From Gemmiger sp. An120 (GTDB lineage Bacteria; Bacillota; Clostridia; Oscillospirales; Ruminococcaceae), in the NCBI RefSeq assembly GCF_002160955.1, contig NZ_NFLN01000007.1, positions 1 to 64,000 on the forward strand: DNA of 64,000 nucleotides. The letters run 5' to 3'. Made by a program: the position numbers and the translations under genes. Each line of letters starts with the position of its first letter. Within the stretch, counting starts at the first letter, position 1. This document shows positions 1-9,246 of this stretch, in pieces. A model generated the notes under the pieces. That model made no database searches and was not told the origin of the DNA. It worked only from the letters and a program-made list of their open reading frames with translations.

Positions 1-136
1 GCATCCTTGACGCGCCCGCAGCCCGGGTCCGCAAAGCGGCCGGGGCTCCGGTGGAGCCCCGGACCGGCAGGGCGGTCTGCGAAGCAGAGCGGGCGCATCC
101 TTGACGCGCCCGCAGCCCGCTGGCCCCAGATTGGCC
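1..136. repeat. Composite palindromic repeat, right-hand part (copy E)
   Basis: This is the right end of the repeat family also found at 33081, 38982, 52154 and 58476. It ends in the family terminus CCCCAGATTGGCC. It holds the hairpin GGGGCTCC-GGT-GGAGCCCC, and a unit reading GCATCCTTGACGCGCCCGCAG occurs at 1 and again at 95. Both modules recur in diverged form in copy C (52330-52430). The left end lies outside the window. It sits just past the end of the his operon and could help terminate it. Confidence 0.7.
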
Positions 137-144
137 CAGTTCCG

Positions 145-969
145 TTATACCACAGGCAGCGGCCCTTCCGCAAAGCCGCGGGCCGTCAGATACCAGCAGC
201 TGGAAAAACCGCAGTCCCGGGCCAGCTGCACCGCCTCCCGGTACCCGTACAGCACCGTTCCGGCGCTGTGGGTATCGCTGGAAAACGTGATCCGCCCGCC
301 CTTCTCCGCCAGCCGCCGCAGCAGAAACGCCGCCGGATAGGGCGCCGTGCGGTATCCCCGGCTGATGGCCCCGGTGTTGATCTCAAAAATGCGTCCCCGG
401 CCCGCCAGCTCATCCAGCGCCGCAAAGGCCGCCTCCCGGTACGCCGGGTCGCCCTCGTCAAACTGGGCCATGTTCTCGTTGAACTTGGTGATCAGGTCAA
501 AATGCCCCACGATCTCCCCGCCGGTCACGGTGTCCACCCGGGCCATCCGCTCATAGTAATCCCGGGCCAGGGCGTTCCAGTCCCCGCCGAACCAGCGCTG
601 TACCCCGCTTGCCAGGGTGGCCGCGCTCTCGTCCAGCGGCAGCTGCGTCCCGTCCGGCATGAGCAGACAGTGCACCGACCCTATCTTGTAGTCCCAGTCC
701 GGGCCGGTGTCCGGCGAATAAAAATCCTGTTCCAGGCCCAGATATACCTCCATCCGCCCGGCGTATTCGGCTTTCAGCTCCATCACCGCCCGGCGGTAGT
801 CGGCCACCCGGGCCGGGTCCATAGCCCAGGCCTCCTGCCCCGGCAGCGGCGAATGGCCCGAAAATCCAATTGCCCCGCATCCCGCCGCAAAAGCCGCGGC
901 CGCCATGGCGGCGGGGCTGTCCGCCCCATCGCAGAAGGTGGTGTGGCAGTGCAGGGTCTGGGGCTTCAT
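145..969 (-). CDS. hisK: Histidinol-phosphatase, PHP type
   Basis: It would dephosphorylate histidinol phosphate to histidinol in the cytoplasm, the penultimate part of histidine synthesis. The 274 aa protein opens with the PHP metal motif LHCHTTFCDG (residues 6-15). It carries further expected metal ligands in GFSGHSPL, GSVHCLL, VGHFDL and SSDTHS. Length is normal for HisJ/HisK-type phosphatases. It is the last gene of the his operon, and its ATG overlaps the hisIE stop by 4 bp (ATGA), which suggests translational coupling. Its presence explains why hisB next to it encodes only the dehydratase. The operon context makes the assignment secure. Confidence 0.93.
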   Translation of the reverse strand: MKPQTLHCHTTFCDGADSPAAMAAAAFAAGCGAIGFSGHSPLPGQEAWAMDPARVADYRRAVMELKAEYAGRMEVYLGLEQDFYSPDTGPDWDYKIGSVHCLLMPDGTQLPLDESAATLASGVQRWFGGDWNALARDYYERMARVDTVTGGEIVGHFDLITKFNENMAQFDEGDPAYREAAFAALDELAGRGRIFEINTGAISRGYRTAPYPAAFLLRRLAEKGGRITFSSDTHSAGTVLYGYREAVQLARDCGFSSCWYLTARGFAEGPLPVV

Positions 970-1613
970 ACCATCTTCTCCTGTTTTACCTTGTGGTCGA
1001 TCACGTGGCGGCTGGCCAGTTCGGCAAGCACATCCTCCACCGAAATGCCCATCTCCACCATCAGCACCATCACATGATACATCAGATCCGCGATCTCGTA
1101 CACCGTTTCCCGCTTGTCCTCGGCCTTGCCGGCGATGATCACCTCGGTGGACTCCTCGCCCACCTTTTTCAGAATCTTGTCCAGCCCTTTCTGGAACAGG
1201 TAGGTGGTGTAGCTGCCCTCCGGCAGGGTTTCCTTGCGGCCCTGCAGCAGAGCATACAGCCCCTCCACGCTGAAAGGCTCGCCGCCCTCGCCGATGAACA
1301 GCGGGTCATTGAAGCAGCTGTCGGTGCCCAGATGGCAGGCCGGGCCCTCCTTGTCCACCGTCACCATCAGCGCGTCCCGGTCGCAGTCCGCCACGATGGT
1401 GCGGATGTGCTGCACGTTGCCGCTGGTCTCCCCTTTTCGCCACAGTTCCTGCCGGGAACGGCTCCAGAAGCAGGTGCGCTTTTCCTCCAGGCTGATGGCC
1501 AGGCTCTCCCGGTTCATGTAGGCCAGGGTCAGCACCTTTTTGCTAGTGGCATCCACCACAATGGCCGGAATCAAGCCGTGAGAATTGAACTTCAGATCGT
1601 CTATCGTAAGCAT
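966..1613 (-). CDS. hisI: Bifunctional phosphoribosyl-AMP cyclohydrolase / phosphoribosyl-ATP pyrophosphatase
   Basis: This HisIE fusion carries out the second and third steps of histidine synthesis. The N-terminal half (about 1-110) is the HisI cyclohydrolase, with TLAYMNRESL, FWSRSRQELWRKGETSGN, DCDRDA and a CHLGTDSCF metal/active-site segment. The C-terminal half (about 120-210) is the helical HisE pyrophosphatase with KVGEESTEVIIAGK. An open frame continues upstream to 1655. I start at 1613 because an AAAGGAGG ribosome site lies just upstream of that ATG. The protein is 215 aa, normal for HisIE fusions. Confidence 0.95.
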   Translation of the reverse strand: MLTIDDLKFNSHGLIPAIVVDATSKKVLTLAYMNRESLAISLEEKRTCFWSRSRQELWRKGETSGNVQHIRTIVADCDRDALMVTVDKEGPACHLGTDSCFNDPLFIGEGGEPFSVEGLYALLQGRKETLPEGSYTTYLFQKGLDKILKKVGEESTEVIIAGKAEDKRETVYEIADLMYHVMVLMVEMGISVEDVLAELASRHVIDHKVKQEKMV

Positions 1614-1629
1614 ATCGTTCCTCCTTTGT

Positions 1630-2388
1630 TTACAGCCGCACGTTGATGCCCGCATCGGCCAGCTGCCGTTTCAGGTCGGGAATGGCCACCTGCCCGAAAT
1701 GGAAGATGCTGGCGGCCAGGCCCGCGTCCACGGCGGGCAGGGTCTTGAACAGGGTGATGAAATCCTGGATGCAGCCCGCGCCGCCGGAGGCAATCACCGG
1801 CACCGGCGCCACCTGGCAGACCGCGTCCAGCATCTCCAGATCAAAGCTCTGGCGCACCCCGTCGGTGTCGATGCTGTTCAGCACGATCTCCCCCGCGCCC
1901 GCATCCACGCCCCGGCGCACCCAGTCCAGCAGTTCCCGGCCGGTGTCCTCCCGGCCGCCCCGGGCAAATACATGGTACTGCCCATCCACCCGGCGGGCGT
2001 CCACGCTCAGCACCACGCACTGGTCGCCGTATTTCTTGGCCGCTTTGCCGATCAGGGAGGGGTCCCGCAAAGCCCCGCTGTTCACGCTGACCTTGTCCGC
2101 GCCGCATTTCAGCACCCGGTCAAAATCCTCCAGGGTGTTGATGCCGCCCCCCACCGTCAGGGGGATAAAGATGGTGGAGGCCACCCGGGTAAGCACGTCG
2201 GTGAACAGCCGCCGCCCCTCGGCGGAGGCGGTGATGTCGTAGAACACCAGCTCGTCGGCCCCGTTGTCGCTGTAGAATTTGCCCAGGGCCACCGGGTCGT
2301 TCACGTCCGCCAGCCCGGCAAAGTTGACCCCCTTGACCACCCGCCCGTCCTTTACGTCCAGGCAGGGAATGATGCGCTTGGTGATCAT
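1630..2388 (-). CDS. hisF: Imidazole glycerol phosphate synthase, cyclase subunit
   Basis: HisF uses ammonia from HisH to convert PRFAR to imidazole glycerol phosphate and AICAR. The 252 aa (beta/alpha)8 barrel begins MITKRIIPCLDVKDGRVVKG, with the catalytic Asp in CLDVKDG. It has the second catalytic Asp in GEIVLNSIDTDG and phosphate loops VGGGI and IASGGAG. The start overlaps the hisA stop by 4 bp. Full length, no anomalies. Confidence 0.97.
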   Translation of the reverse strand: MITKRIIPCLDVKDGRVVKGVNFAGLADVNDPVALGKFYSDNGADELVFYDITASAEGRRLFTDVLTRVASTIFIPLTVGGGINTLEDFDRVLKCGADKVSVNSGALRDPSLIGKAAKKYGDQCVVLSVDARRVDGQYHVFARGGREDTGRELLDWVRRGVDAGAGEIVLNSIDTDGVRQSFDLEMLDAVCQVAPVPVIASGGAGCIQDFITLFKTLPAVDAGLAASIFHFGQVAIPDLKRQLADAGINVRL

Positions 2389-3107
2389 GCCTGCGGCCCC
2401 CCTTCCCGGACGGCCAGCGCCAGATCCACCGCGCCGGTGTAGTAGGCCTTGCCCACAATGGCCCCGTACAGCCCGGCGGCCTGCAGACGGCGCAGATCCT
2501 CGTTGCTGCCCACCCCGCCGGAGGCGGTGATGTCGCAGTTTACGGCAGCCTGCAGCGCCGCCAGCCGGTCGTAGGCCGGGCCCGCCAGGGTGCCGTCGGT
2601 GTCAATGTCGGTAAAGATCAGATGCCGCACCCCGAGGGCCTCCATACGGCGGGCGAATTCCCGGTATTCCACGCCGGAATCCTCCACCCAGCCCGCGGTG
2701 CAGACCCGGCCGTTCCGGGCGTCCACCCCCACGGCGATCCGCTTCGGGCCAAAGGTTTCCACCGCCCGGCGCACCAGCTCCGGGTCGGTCACGGCGGCGG
2801 AACCGATCACCGCCCGGTATACCCCCAGCTTAAACACATCCTCAATATCCTGCAAACGGCGGATGCCGCCGCCCAGCTCTACCCGCAGGCCGGTTTCGCA
2901 CACCGCCCGCACCGCGTCGGCGTTGCGGCGCACCCCGTCTCTGGCGCCGTCCAGGTCCACCATATGCACCCAGGCGGCCCCCGCGCCGGCAAAGGCCCGG
3001 GCTACCGTGACCGGGTCGTCCGCCACCTGGTGTACGGTGGCAAAATCCCCTTTCAGCAGCCGCACCACCCGGCCGTCCTTTAAGTCAATGGCAGGGAACA
3101 GTATCAT
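2385..3107 (-). CDS. hisA: ProFAR isomerase
   Basis: This enzyme isomerises ProFAR to PRFAR, the substrate of HisHF. The 240 aa barrel begins MILFPAIDLKDGRVVRLLKG and carries the catalytic Asp in AIDLKDG. It also has a second-half Asp in IFTDIDTDGTLAG and phosphate-binding LGGGIR and TASGGVG. The start and stop each overlap neighbouring genes by 4 bp (hisH upstream, hisF downstream), giving a tightly coupled hisH-hisA-hisF block. Confidence 0.97.
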   Translation of the reverse strand: MILFPAIDLKDGRVVRLLKGDFATVHQVADDPVTVARAFAGAGAAWVHMVDLDGARDGVRRNADAVRAVCETGLRVELGGGIRRLQDIEDVFKLGVYRAVIGSAAVTDPELVRRAVETFGPKRIAVGVDARNGRVCTAGWVEDSGVEYREFARRMEALGVRHLIFTDIDTDGTLAGPAYDRLAALQAAVNCDITASGGVGSNEDLRRLQAAGLYGAIVGKAYYTGAVDLALAVREGGPQA

Positions 3108-3736
3108 ACCGCGCCCCCCTTTCCCTCACAGAAATTGCGCAGGATGCCAAGCCCCACCGCGCCGCTTTTTTCCGGGTGGAACTGGGTGCCCATCACATTG
3201 CCCCGGGCCACCGCGGCGGTGACCTCCGGGCCGTATTCGGCGGTGGCGATCACGCTTTCCGCGCAGTCCACCGCATGGAAGGAATGCACAAAATACACGC
3301 AGTCCCCCTCGTTCACCCCCGCCAGCAGCGGATGCACCGGATTGCGGCGGTGCAGCCCGTTCCAGCCGATGTGGGGCACTTTCAGATTTTTCTCCGGGGG
3401 CAGATCGGGGGCCAGCGGGGCCACATGGCCGGGGATCAGCCCCAGCCCCTCGTGGCGGCCGTACTCCTCACTGTAGTCAAACAGCATCTGCATGCCCAGA
3501 CAAATGCCCAGCAGCGGCTTACCCTGCCCGGCCAGACGGCGCAGCACCTCGTCCAGCCCCTTTTCCCGCAGAGCGGCGGCCGCGTCGCCGAACGCCCCCA
3601 CCCCCGGCAGGATCAGCCGGTCAGCGGCGGCCAGCGCGTCCCCGTCGCCGCTGACCAGGGTCTCGGCCCCCAGCACCGCCAGCGAACTGCGCAGGCTGAA
3701 CAGGTTGCCCACCCCGTAATCCACAATGCCTACCAT
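3104..3736 (-). CDS. hisH: Imidazole glycerol phosphate synthase, glutaminase subunit
   Basis: HisH hydrolyses glutamine and channels ammonia to HisF. It is a class I glutamine amidotransferase of 210 aa. The nucleophile elbow is GICLGMQML (Cys near residue 79), and the His-Glu pair is in TQFHPEKSG near the C-terminus. The N-terminus VGIVDYGVGNL is typical. The start immediately follows the hisB stop region (hisB on this strand lies upstream), and the stop overlaps hisA. Confidence 0.97.
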   Translation of the reverse strand: MVGIVDYGVGNLFSLRSSLAVLGAETLVSGDGDALAAADRLILPGVGAFGDAAAALREKGLDEVLRRLAGQGKPLLGICLGMQMLFDYSEEYGRHEGLGLIPGHVAPLAPDLPPEKNLKVPHIGWNGLHRRNPVHPLLAGVNEGDCVYFVHSFHAVDCAESVIATAEYGPEVTAAVARGNVMGTQFHPEKSGAVGLGILRNFCEGKGGAV

Positions 3737-4324
3737 TTACAGCACCCCTTTGGTGGAGGGAATTTCATCCGCGTAGGCGGCCTCGATGGCCACCGCCTGC
3801 CGCAGGCTGCGGGCCAGGCTCTTGAAGGTACCCTCCAGAATATGATGGCTGTTCCTGCCCGCCAGCTGGCGGATGTGCAGGGTCAGCCCGGCCCGCCGGG
3901 CCAGCGCCTGGAAGAACTCCTCCCCCAGTTCGGTGTCGAACTCGCCCACCCGGGGGGAGGGGATGTCCAGCTCACAGCACAGCAGCCCCCGGCCGGAGAT
4001 ATCCACCGCCGTTAAAATCAGGGCCTCGTCCATGGGCAGGATGCAGCTGCCGTAGCGGGTGATGCCCCGCATATCCCCCAGCGCCTGGGCAAAGGCGTCC
4101 CCCAGGCAGATGCCGATATCCTCCGCCGTGTGGTGGAAATCCACCTGGCTGTCCCCCTCGCACTCCACCGTCAGATCAAACCGGCCGTGCCGGGCAAACA
4201 GGGTGAGCATGTGATCCAGAAAACCGCAGCCGGTGTCGATCTGGCTTTTGCCGGTGCCGTCCAGATCCAGGCCCAGCAGCACGCTGGTTTCACTGGTGGC
4301 CCGCTGAATATTGGCGCTGCGCAT
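3737..4324 (-). CDS. hisB: Imidazoleglycerol-phosphate dehydratase
   Basis: It dehydrates imidazole glycerol phosphate to imidazole acetol phosphate. The 195 aa monofunctional form has the paired metal motifs HMLTLFARHG, HHTAEDIGI and DEALILTAVDISGR, with NSHHILEGTFK near the end. It lacks the phosphatase domain of enterobacterial HisB, which fits the separate hisK. An AAAGGAG site inside the 3' end of hisC, 8 nt before the ATG, supports the start. Confidence 0.97.
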   Translation of the reverse strand: MRSANIQRATSETSVLLGLDLDGTGKSQIDTGCGFLDHMLTLFARHGRFDLTVECEGDSQVDFHHTAEDIGICLGDAFAQALGDMRGITRYGSCILPMDEALILTAVDISGRGLLCCELDIPSPRVGEFDTELGEEFFQALARRAGLTLHIRQLAGRNSHHILEGTFKSLARSLRQAVAIEAAYADEIPSTKGVL

Positions 4325-4327
4325 GGT

Positions 4328-5404
4328 TCATTCTCCTTTTTCGTTGCATATCACATCCAGGGCGGCCAGCAGCGCGTCCATCTCGGCTTTGGAGCCGATG
4401 GTGATGCGCAGGTAGTCCCGGATGCCGGGTTTGTTGAAATGCCGTACCAGCACCCCCTGCCGGCGCAGCGCGTCGTACAGCTGCGCCCCGTCGGTGCCGG
4501 GCAGGCGGGCAAACACAAAATTCGCCAGGCTGGGCACCACCGTAAAGCCCCGCTTGGTCAGCTCTTCGGTGGTGTAGGCCCGGTTTTCCATCACGGTGCG
4601 GCAGTTGGCCGCGTGGTAGGCCTCGGATTCCTCGGTAAGCGCCGCCGTGCCCGCCGCCAGGGCCACCCGATCCAGGCTGTAGGGGTTGGTGGAATACTTC
4701 ACCGCCTCCAGATCGGCGATCAGCGCCGCGCTGCCGATGGCAAAGCCCAGCCGGGCCCCGGCCATGGAGCGGGATTTGGAGAAGGTCTGCACCACCAGCA
4801 GGTTTTCGTACCGCTTTGTCAGCGGCACACAGCTTTCGGCGCCGAAATCCACATAGGCCTCGTCCACCAGCACCAGGTGGTCGGGGTTGGAGGCCGCGAT
4901 CCGCTCGATCTCGTCCACCCCCAGCGCCAGCCCGGTGGGGGCGTTGGGATTGGCCAGCACCACGTTTTCTCCCCGGCCGATGTAATCCGTCACATCAATG
5001 GATAAATCCTCCCGCAGCGGGATGGCGGTGTGCGGCAGGCCGTACAGCCCGGCCAGCACCGGATAGAATCCGTAACTCACCGCCGGGAAGGCCACCGGCT
5101 TGTCCGGCCCGCAGAAAGCCTGAAACGCAAAGTTCAGGATATCGTCCGACCCGTTGGAAACGAGGACATTCTCCTCCCCCACCCCGAACCGGGCGGCCAG
5201 CGCCCGGCGCAGGTCCCGGCAGGTGGGGTCCGGGTAGAGGTTGAGCCGCTCGGCCTCGGCCCCCCGCACGGCGGCGATCACGCCGGGCGCGGGCGGAAAG
5301 GGCGACTCGTTGGTATTCAGCTTCACATACTGCCGGTCCCGGGGCTGTTCGCCGGGCACATAGGGCTCCAGCGCGGCCATCCGGGCGCTCAGAAAGCGGC
5401 TCAT
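4328..5404 (-). CDS. hisC: Histidinol-phosphate aminotransferase
   Basis: A PLP-dependent class I/II aminotransferase that converts imidazole acetol phosphate to histidinol phosphate. Visible features are KLNTNESPFPP, the cofactor-stacking region SNGSDDILN, LANPNAPTG, LVDEAYVDFG and the PLP-lysine region TFSKSRSMAGARLGFAIG. The open frame extends to a GTG at 5413, but that codon abuts the ribosome site. The ATG at 5404, 8 nt after AAAGGAG, is the better start (358 aa). The GTG region overlaps the hisD stop. Confidence 0.95.
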   Translation of the reverse strand: MSRFLSARMAALEPYVPGEQPRDRQYVKLNTNESPFPPAPGVIAAVRGAEAERLNLYPDPTCRDLRRALAARFGVGEENVLVSNGSDDILNFAFQAFCGPDKPVAFPAVSYGFYPVLAGLYGLPHTAIPLREDLSIDVTDYIGRGENVVLANPNAPTGLALGVDEIERIAASNPDHLVLVDEAYVDFGAESCVPLTKRYENLLVVQTFSKSRSMAGARLGFAIGSAALIADLEAVKYSTNPYSLDRVALAAGTAALTEESEAYHAANCRTVMENRAYTTEELTKRGFTVVPSLANFVFARLPGTDGAQLYDALRRQGVLVRHFNKPGIRDYLRITIGSKAEMDALLAALDVICNEKGE

Positions 5405-5409
5405 GGCTC

Positions 5410-6693
<1,284 letters not shown>

Positions 6694-6699
6694 AACGGA

Positions 6700-7329
6700 T
6701 TACCCCTTTCGCTGCTCTTCCAGCGCCCGGCACAGCTGCCGCAGACGCTCGTTTTTGAATTTATAGCCCACCTTGTTGGCGATCAGCCGGGCGCTGATGG
6801 GCACGATCTCCTCTTTCACTTCCAGCCCGTTCTCCACCAGGGTGCGGCCGGTTTCCACGATGTCCACGATCACATCGCTCAAGCCCAGAATCGGGGCCAG
6901 CTCGATGGAGCCATTCAGGTGGATGATGTCGATCTCCCGGCTTTGCCCAGCGTAGTAGTCCCGGGCGATGCGGGCGAATTTGGTGGCCACCCGCAGGGTG
7001 CGGGACCGGTCGTCATAGAACTCCTTTTTCCCCGCCACGCACATCCGGCAGCGGCCCACTCCCAGATCCGCCAGCTCGTATACGTCGGGGCGGTATTCCA
7101 GCAGGATGTCCTTGCCGGCCACCCCGATGTCCGCCGCGCCCTGTTCCACATAGATGGCCACGTCACTGGGCTTGACCCAGAAATACCGCATCCCGTTTTC
7201 GGCGTTTTCAAAAATCAGGCGGCGGTTATCCTCCAGCAGGCCGGGGCAGGCGTACCCGGCGGCCTCAAAGCTGCGATAGACCTTTTCGCCCAAACGGCCC
7301 TTGGGCAGGGCCACATTGATCCATTCCAT
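6700..7329 (-). CDS. hisG: ATP phosphoribosyltransferase, short catalytic form
   Basis: HisG joins ATP to PRPP in the committed step of histidine synthesis. At 209 aa it is the short form that lacks the C-terminal ACT-like histidine-binding domain and needs HisZ as partner; hisZ is 3 bp upstream. It begins with NVALPKGRLGEK and carries GAADIGVAGKDILLEY and the PRPP-binding segment DVIVDIVETGRTLVENGL. Feedback inhibition by histidine would be expected through the HisZ complex. Confidence 0.96.
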   Translation of the reverse strand: MEWINVALPKGRLGEKVYRSFEAAGYACPGLLEDNRRLIFENAENGMRYFWVKPSDVAIYVEQGAADIGVAGKDILLEYRPDVYELADLGVGRCRMCVAGKKEFYDDRSRTLRVATKFARIARDYYAGQSREIDIIHLNGSIELAPILGLSDVIVDIVETGRTLVENGLEVKEEIVPISARLIANKVGYKFKNERLRQLCRALEEQRKG

Positions 7330-7332
7330 ACC

Positions 7333-8415
7333 TCAACCTCCCATCCGGCACACCTGGCCGAAGGTCAGGCCCTCGGGGGCCTCCCGCTCCACCCGGACGG
7401 TCTTGCCCTGTGCCCGCAGCCGCCGGGCCTCGGCTGCCAGACCGACGGCGGGGGTGTCCGGCCCGTAAAGCAGCAGCACGTCCACGGCGGGCCGCTCCTG
7501 GGGGGCCAGCCGGTCCAGCTGATCCAGATACACCGCAAAGCCCACGGCGCCGCCCCGGCGGCCCATCCGGGCCAGCAGATGGTCATACCGGCCGCCGCTC
7601 AGCACCGCCACCGGAAGCCCGGGCACAAAGCCCCGGAACACCACCCCGCTGTAATACTGCCGATCGCTGACCAGCGAAAAGTCCAGCCGCAGCCGGTCGG
7701 CCCAGGGGATCAGCAGTTCGCACAACGCCCGCAGTTCCTCCACCGCCCGCATGGCGGCGTCGCTGCCCGCGGCCAGGGCTTCCAGCTGGGGCAGGGCCGC
7801 GGCGGGGGTATCGTAGAGCAGTGCCAGACGGCACAGCCGGTCCCGGGCGGCATCCTCCACCCCCAGCGCCAGGCACAGTTCGGTCAGGCGGGGGGTGTTC
7901 TTCTCCCCCAGCGCCTCCAGCAGGCGGCGCTCCTCCTCGGCGGGCAGGCCCAGCGCGGCCAGCAGCCCGTTCACCACACCCAGGTGGCTGATGTCCAGCA
8001 GCCAGTCCGGCGCCAGCGCGTCCAGGCTGCGCACCGCTACCTCCAGTACCTCCGCCTCGGCGTAGCCGTCCAGCGGGCCGATGCACTCCAGCCCCATCTG
8101 CAGAATCTCCCGGAAATTGCGGGTGTCCCGCCCGGTGCGGTAGACGTTTTCCTGGTAGAACACCTTCTGCAGTGCCGGGGCCGGGCGGCTGTTTTTCAGG
8201 ATCGAGAGGGTCACGTCCGGCTTCAGCGCCATCAGCTTGCCGTCCAGATCGGTAAAGGTCAGAATATCCGGGCTGTTCAGAAAGCTCTTGTTGCGCACAT
8301 ACAGATCGTATTCCTCAAACTTGCTCATTTTATAGGGCAGATACCCGTACTGCCGGTACAGCCCCTGCAGCCGGTCAGCCGCCTGTTCGGCGCGGGGAAT
8401 GGTTCGTTCTTCCAT
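7333..8415 (-). CDS. hisZ: ATP phosphoribosyltransferase regulatory subunit
   Basis: HisZ is a catalytically inactive paralogue of histidyl-tRNA synthetase that assembles with short HisG and relays histidine feedback. The sequence has class II synthetase-like motifs: MALKPDVTLSI, VFYQENVYRTGR (motif 2-like), MGLECIG, and a late SGGRYDHLLARMG in place of the synthetase motif 3. It is 360 aa from the ATG at 8415. Frame upstream to 8502 is open but is leader sequence behind a promoter. It is the first gene of the his operon. Confidence 0.93.
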   Translation of the reverse strand: MEERTIPRAEQAADRLQGLYRQYGYLPYKMSKFEEYDLYVRNKSFLNSPDILTFTDLDGKLMALKPDVTLSILKNSRPAPALQKVFYQENVYRTGRDTRNFREILQMGLECIGPLDGYAEAEVLEVAVRSLDALAPDWLLDISHLGVVNGLLAALGLPAEEERRLLEALGEKNTPRLTELCLALGVEDAARDRLCRLALLYDTPAAALPQLEALAAGSDAAMRAVEELRALCELLIPWADRLRLDFSLVSDRQYYSGVVFRGFVPGLPVAVLSGGRYDHLLARMGRRGGAVGFAVYLDQLDRLAPQERPAVDVLLLYGPDTPAVGLAAEARRLRAQGKTVRVEREAPEGLTFGQVCRMGG

Positions 8416-8518
8416 GGTGACCTTGCCTTTCCCGGGGAAAGCCCCGTATATAGGTCGCGGCACGGCGGGGACTGCCATTCCCGCGCCCGACCACTTTATC
8501 ACTTTATCATACTATCAT

Positions 8519-8547
8519 AGTGTAATACCGCCGAGCCAAAAAGTCAA
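8519..8547 (-). promoter_or_regulatory. his operon promoter
   Basis: On the minus strand TTGACT (8547-8542) and TACACT (8524-8519) are separated by 17 bp. This leaves a leader of about 100 nt before hisZ. I looked for a T-box core and a His-rich leader peptide in it and found neither. Confidence 0.6.
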
Positions 8548-8640
8548 TCCGCACAACCGCCAAAGCGGCGGCGCAAAGGGGCCATATGTATGTATATTTT
8601 ACCACGGCCCGTACAGCCGGGCAATACTGCTTTAACGCAG

Positions 8641-8675
8641 AAAAGCCGCCGCAGCACAGGGCTGCGGCGGCTTTT
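8641..8675 (-). terminator. Terminator after the phosphoribosyltransferase gene
   Basis: A 15 bp GC-rich stem (AAAAGCCGCCGCAGC paired with GCTGCGGCGGCTTTT) ends in T residues just after the stop at 8686. It is symmetrical and could act in both directions. Confidence 0.85.
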
Positions 8676-8685
8676 GGCAGGCAGA

Positions 8686-9228
8686 TTACAGGGGGAACAG
8701 GGGCAGCGGCTCCAGGAACAGGATGTCGTCCCGCTTGGCGGCGTCGCCCTCAGCCAGGATGGCAGCACGGGCCACCACCTGGGCGCCGGCCTTCTCCACC
8801 AGGCGCTCGATGGCCTGCAGGCTCTCGCCGGTGCTGATCACGTCGTCCACCAGGGCCACCCGCTTGCCGTGGATGGCCAGGGCGTCCTTGCCGTCCAGGC
8901 ACAGGGTCTGGGTCTTCTGGGTGGTGATGGAGTTCACCTCGTCCACCAGCGGCTGCTCCATGTAGGGCTTCACGCTCTTGCGGGCCACGATGTAGTAGGG
9001 CAGGCCCAGCAGGCGGCTCAGCTCCTGCACCAGGGGAATGCCCTTGGCCTCGGCGGTCACCAGATAGTCCACCTGGGGCAGCTTTTCCGCCAGCAGCGGG
9101 GCGGCGGCGGTCACCAGTTCGCAGTCGCCCAGGATCACAAAGCTGGCAATGGCCAGGCTCGGGGCGATCTGGATGATGGGCAGCTGACGGGTCACGCCCG
9201 CCACATTCAGTTCATAGCACTCGTTCAT
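8686..9228 (-). CDS. Purine-type phosphoribosyltransferase
   Basis: A type I phosphoribosyltransferase of 180 aa. The PRPP-binding signature VALVDDVISTGESL is near residues 124-137, and YLVTAEAKGIPLVQELSR resembles the hood region of adenine or xanthine phosphoribosyltransferases. It would make a nucleotide from a free base and PRPP in the cytoplasm. The second of two adjacent ATGs is chosen (AGGAGG 6 nt upstream). It lies 18 bp after an NCS2-like permease gene, so uptake and phosphoribosylation of the same base are probably coupled. Adenine is my best guess for substrate; xanthine or hypoxanthine cannot be excluded. Confidence 0.8.
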   Translation of the reverse strand: MNECYELNVAGVTRQLPIIQIAPSLAIASFVILGDCELVTAAAPLLAEKLPQVDYLVTAEAKGIPLVQELSRLLGLPYYIVARKSVKPYMEQPLVDEVNSITTQKTQTLCLDGKDALAIHGKRVALVDDVISTGESLQAIERLVEKAGAQVVARAAILAEGDAAKRDDILFLEPLPLFPL

Positions 9229-9246
9229 CATGTACCTCCTATCGGG

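Noticed and set aside
8416-8518. Possible T-box or His leader peptide in the his leader
   Set aside because: TGGCAGTCCCCGCCGTGCCGCG superficially resembles a T-box end but lacks the AGGGTGGNACCGCG core and specifier features. No run of His codons is found.
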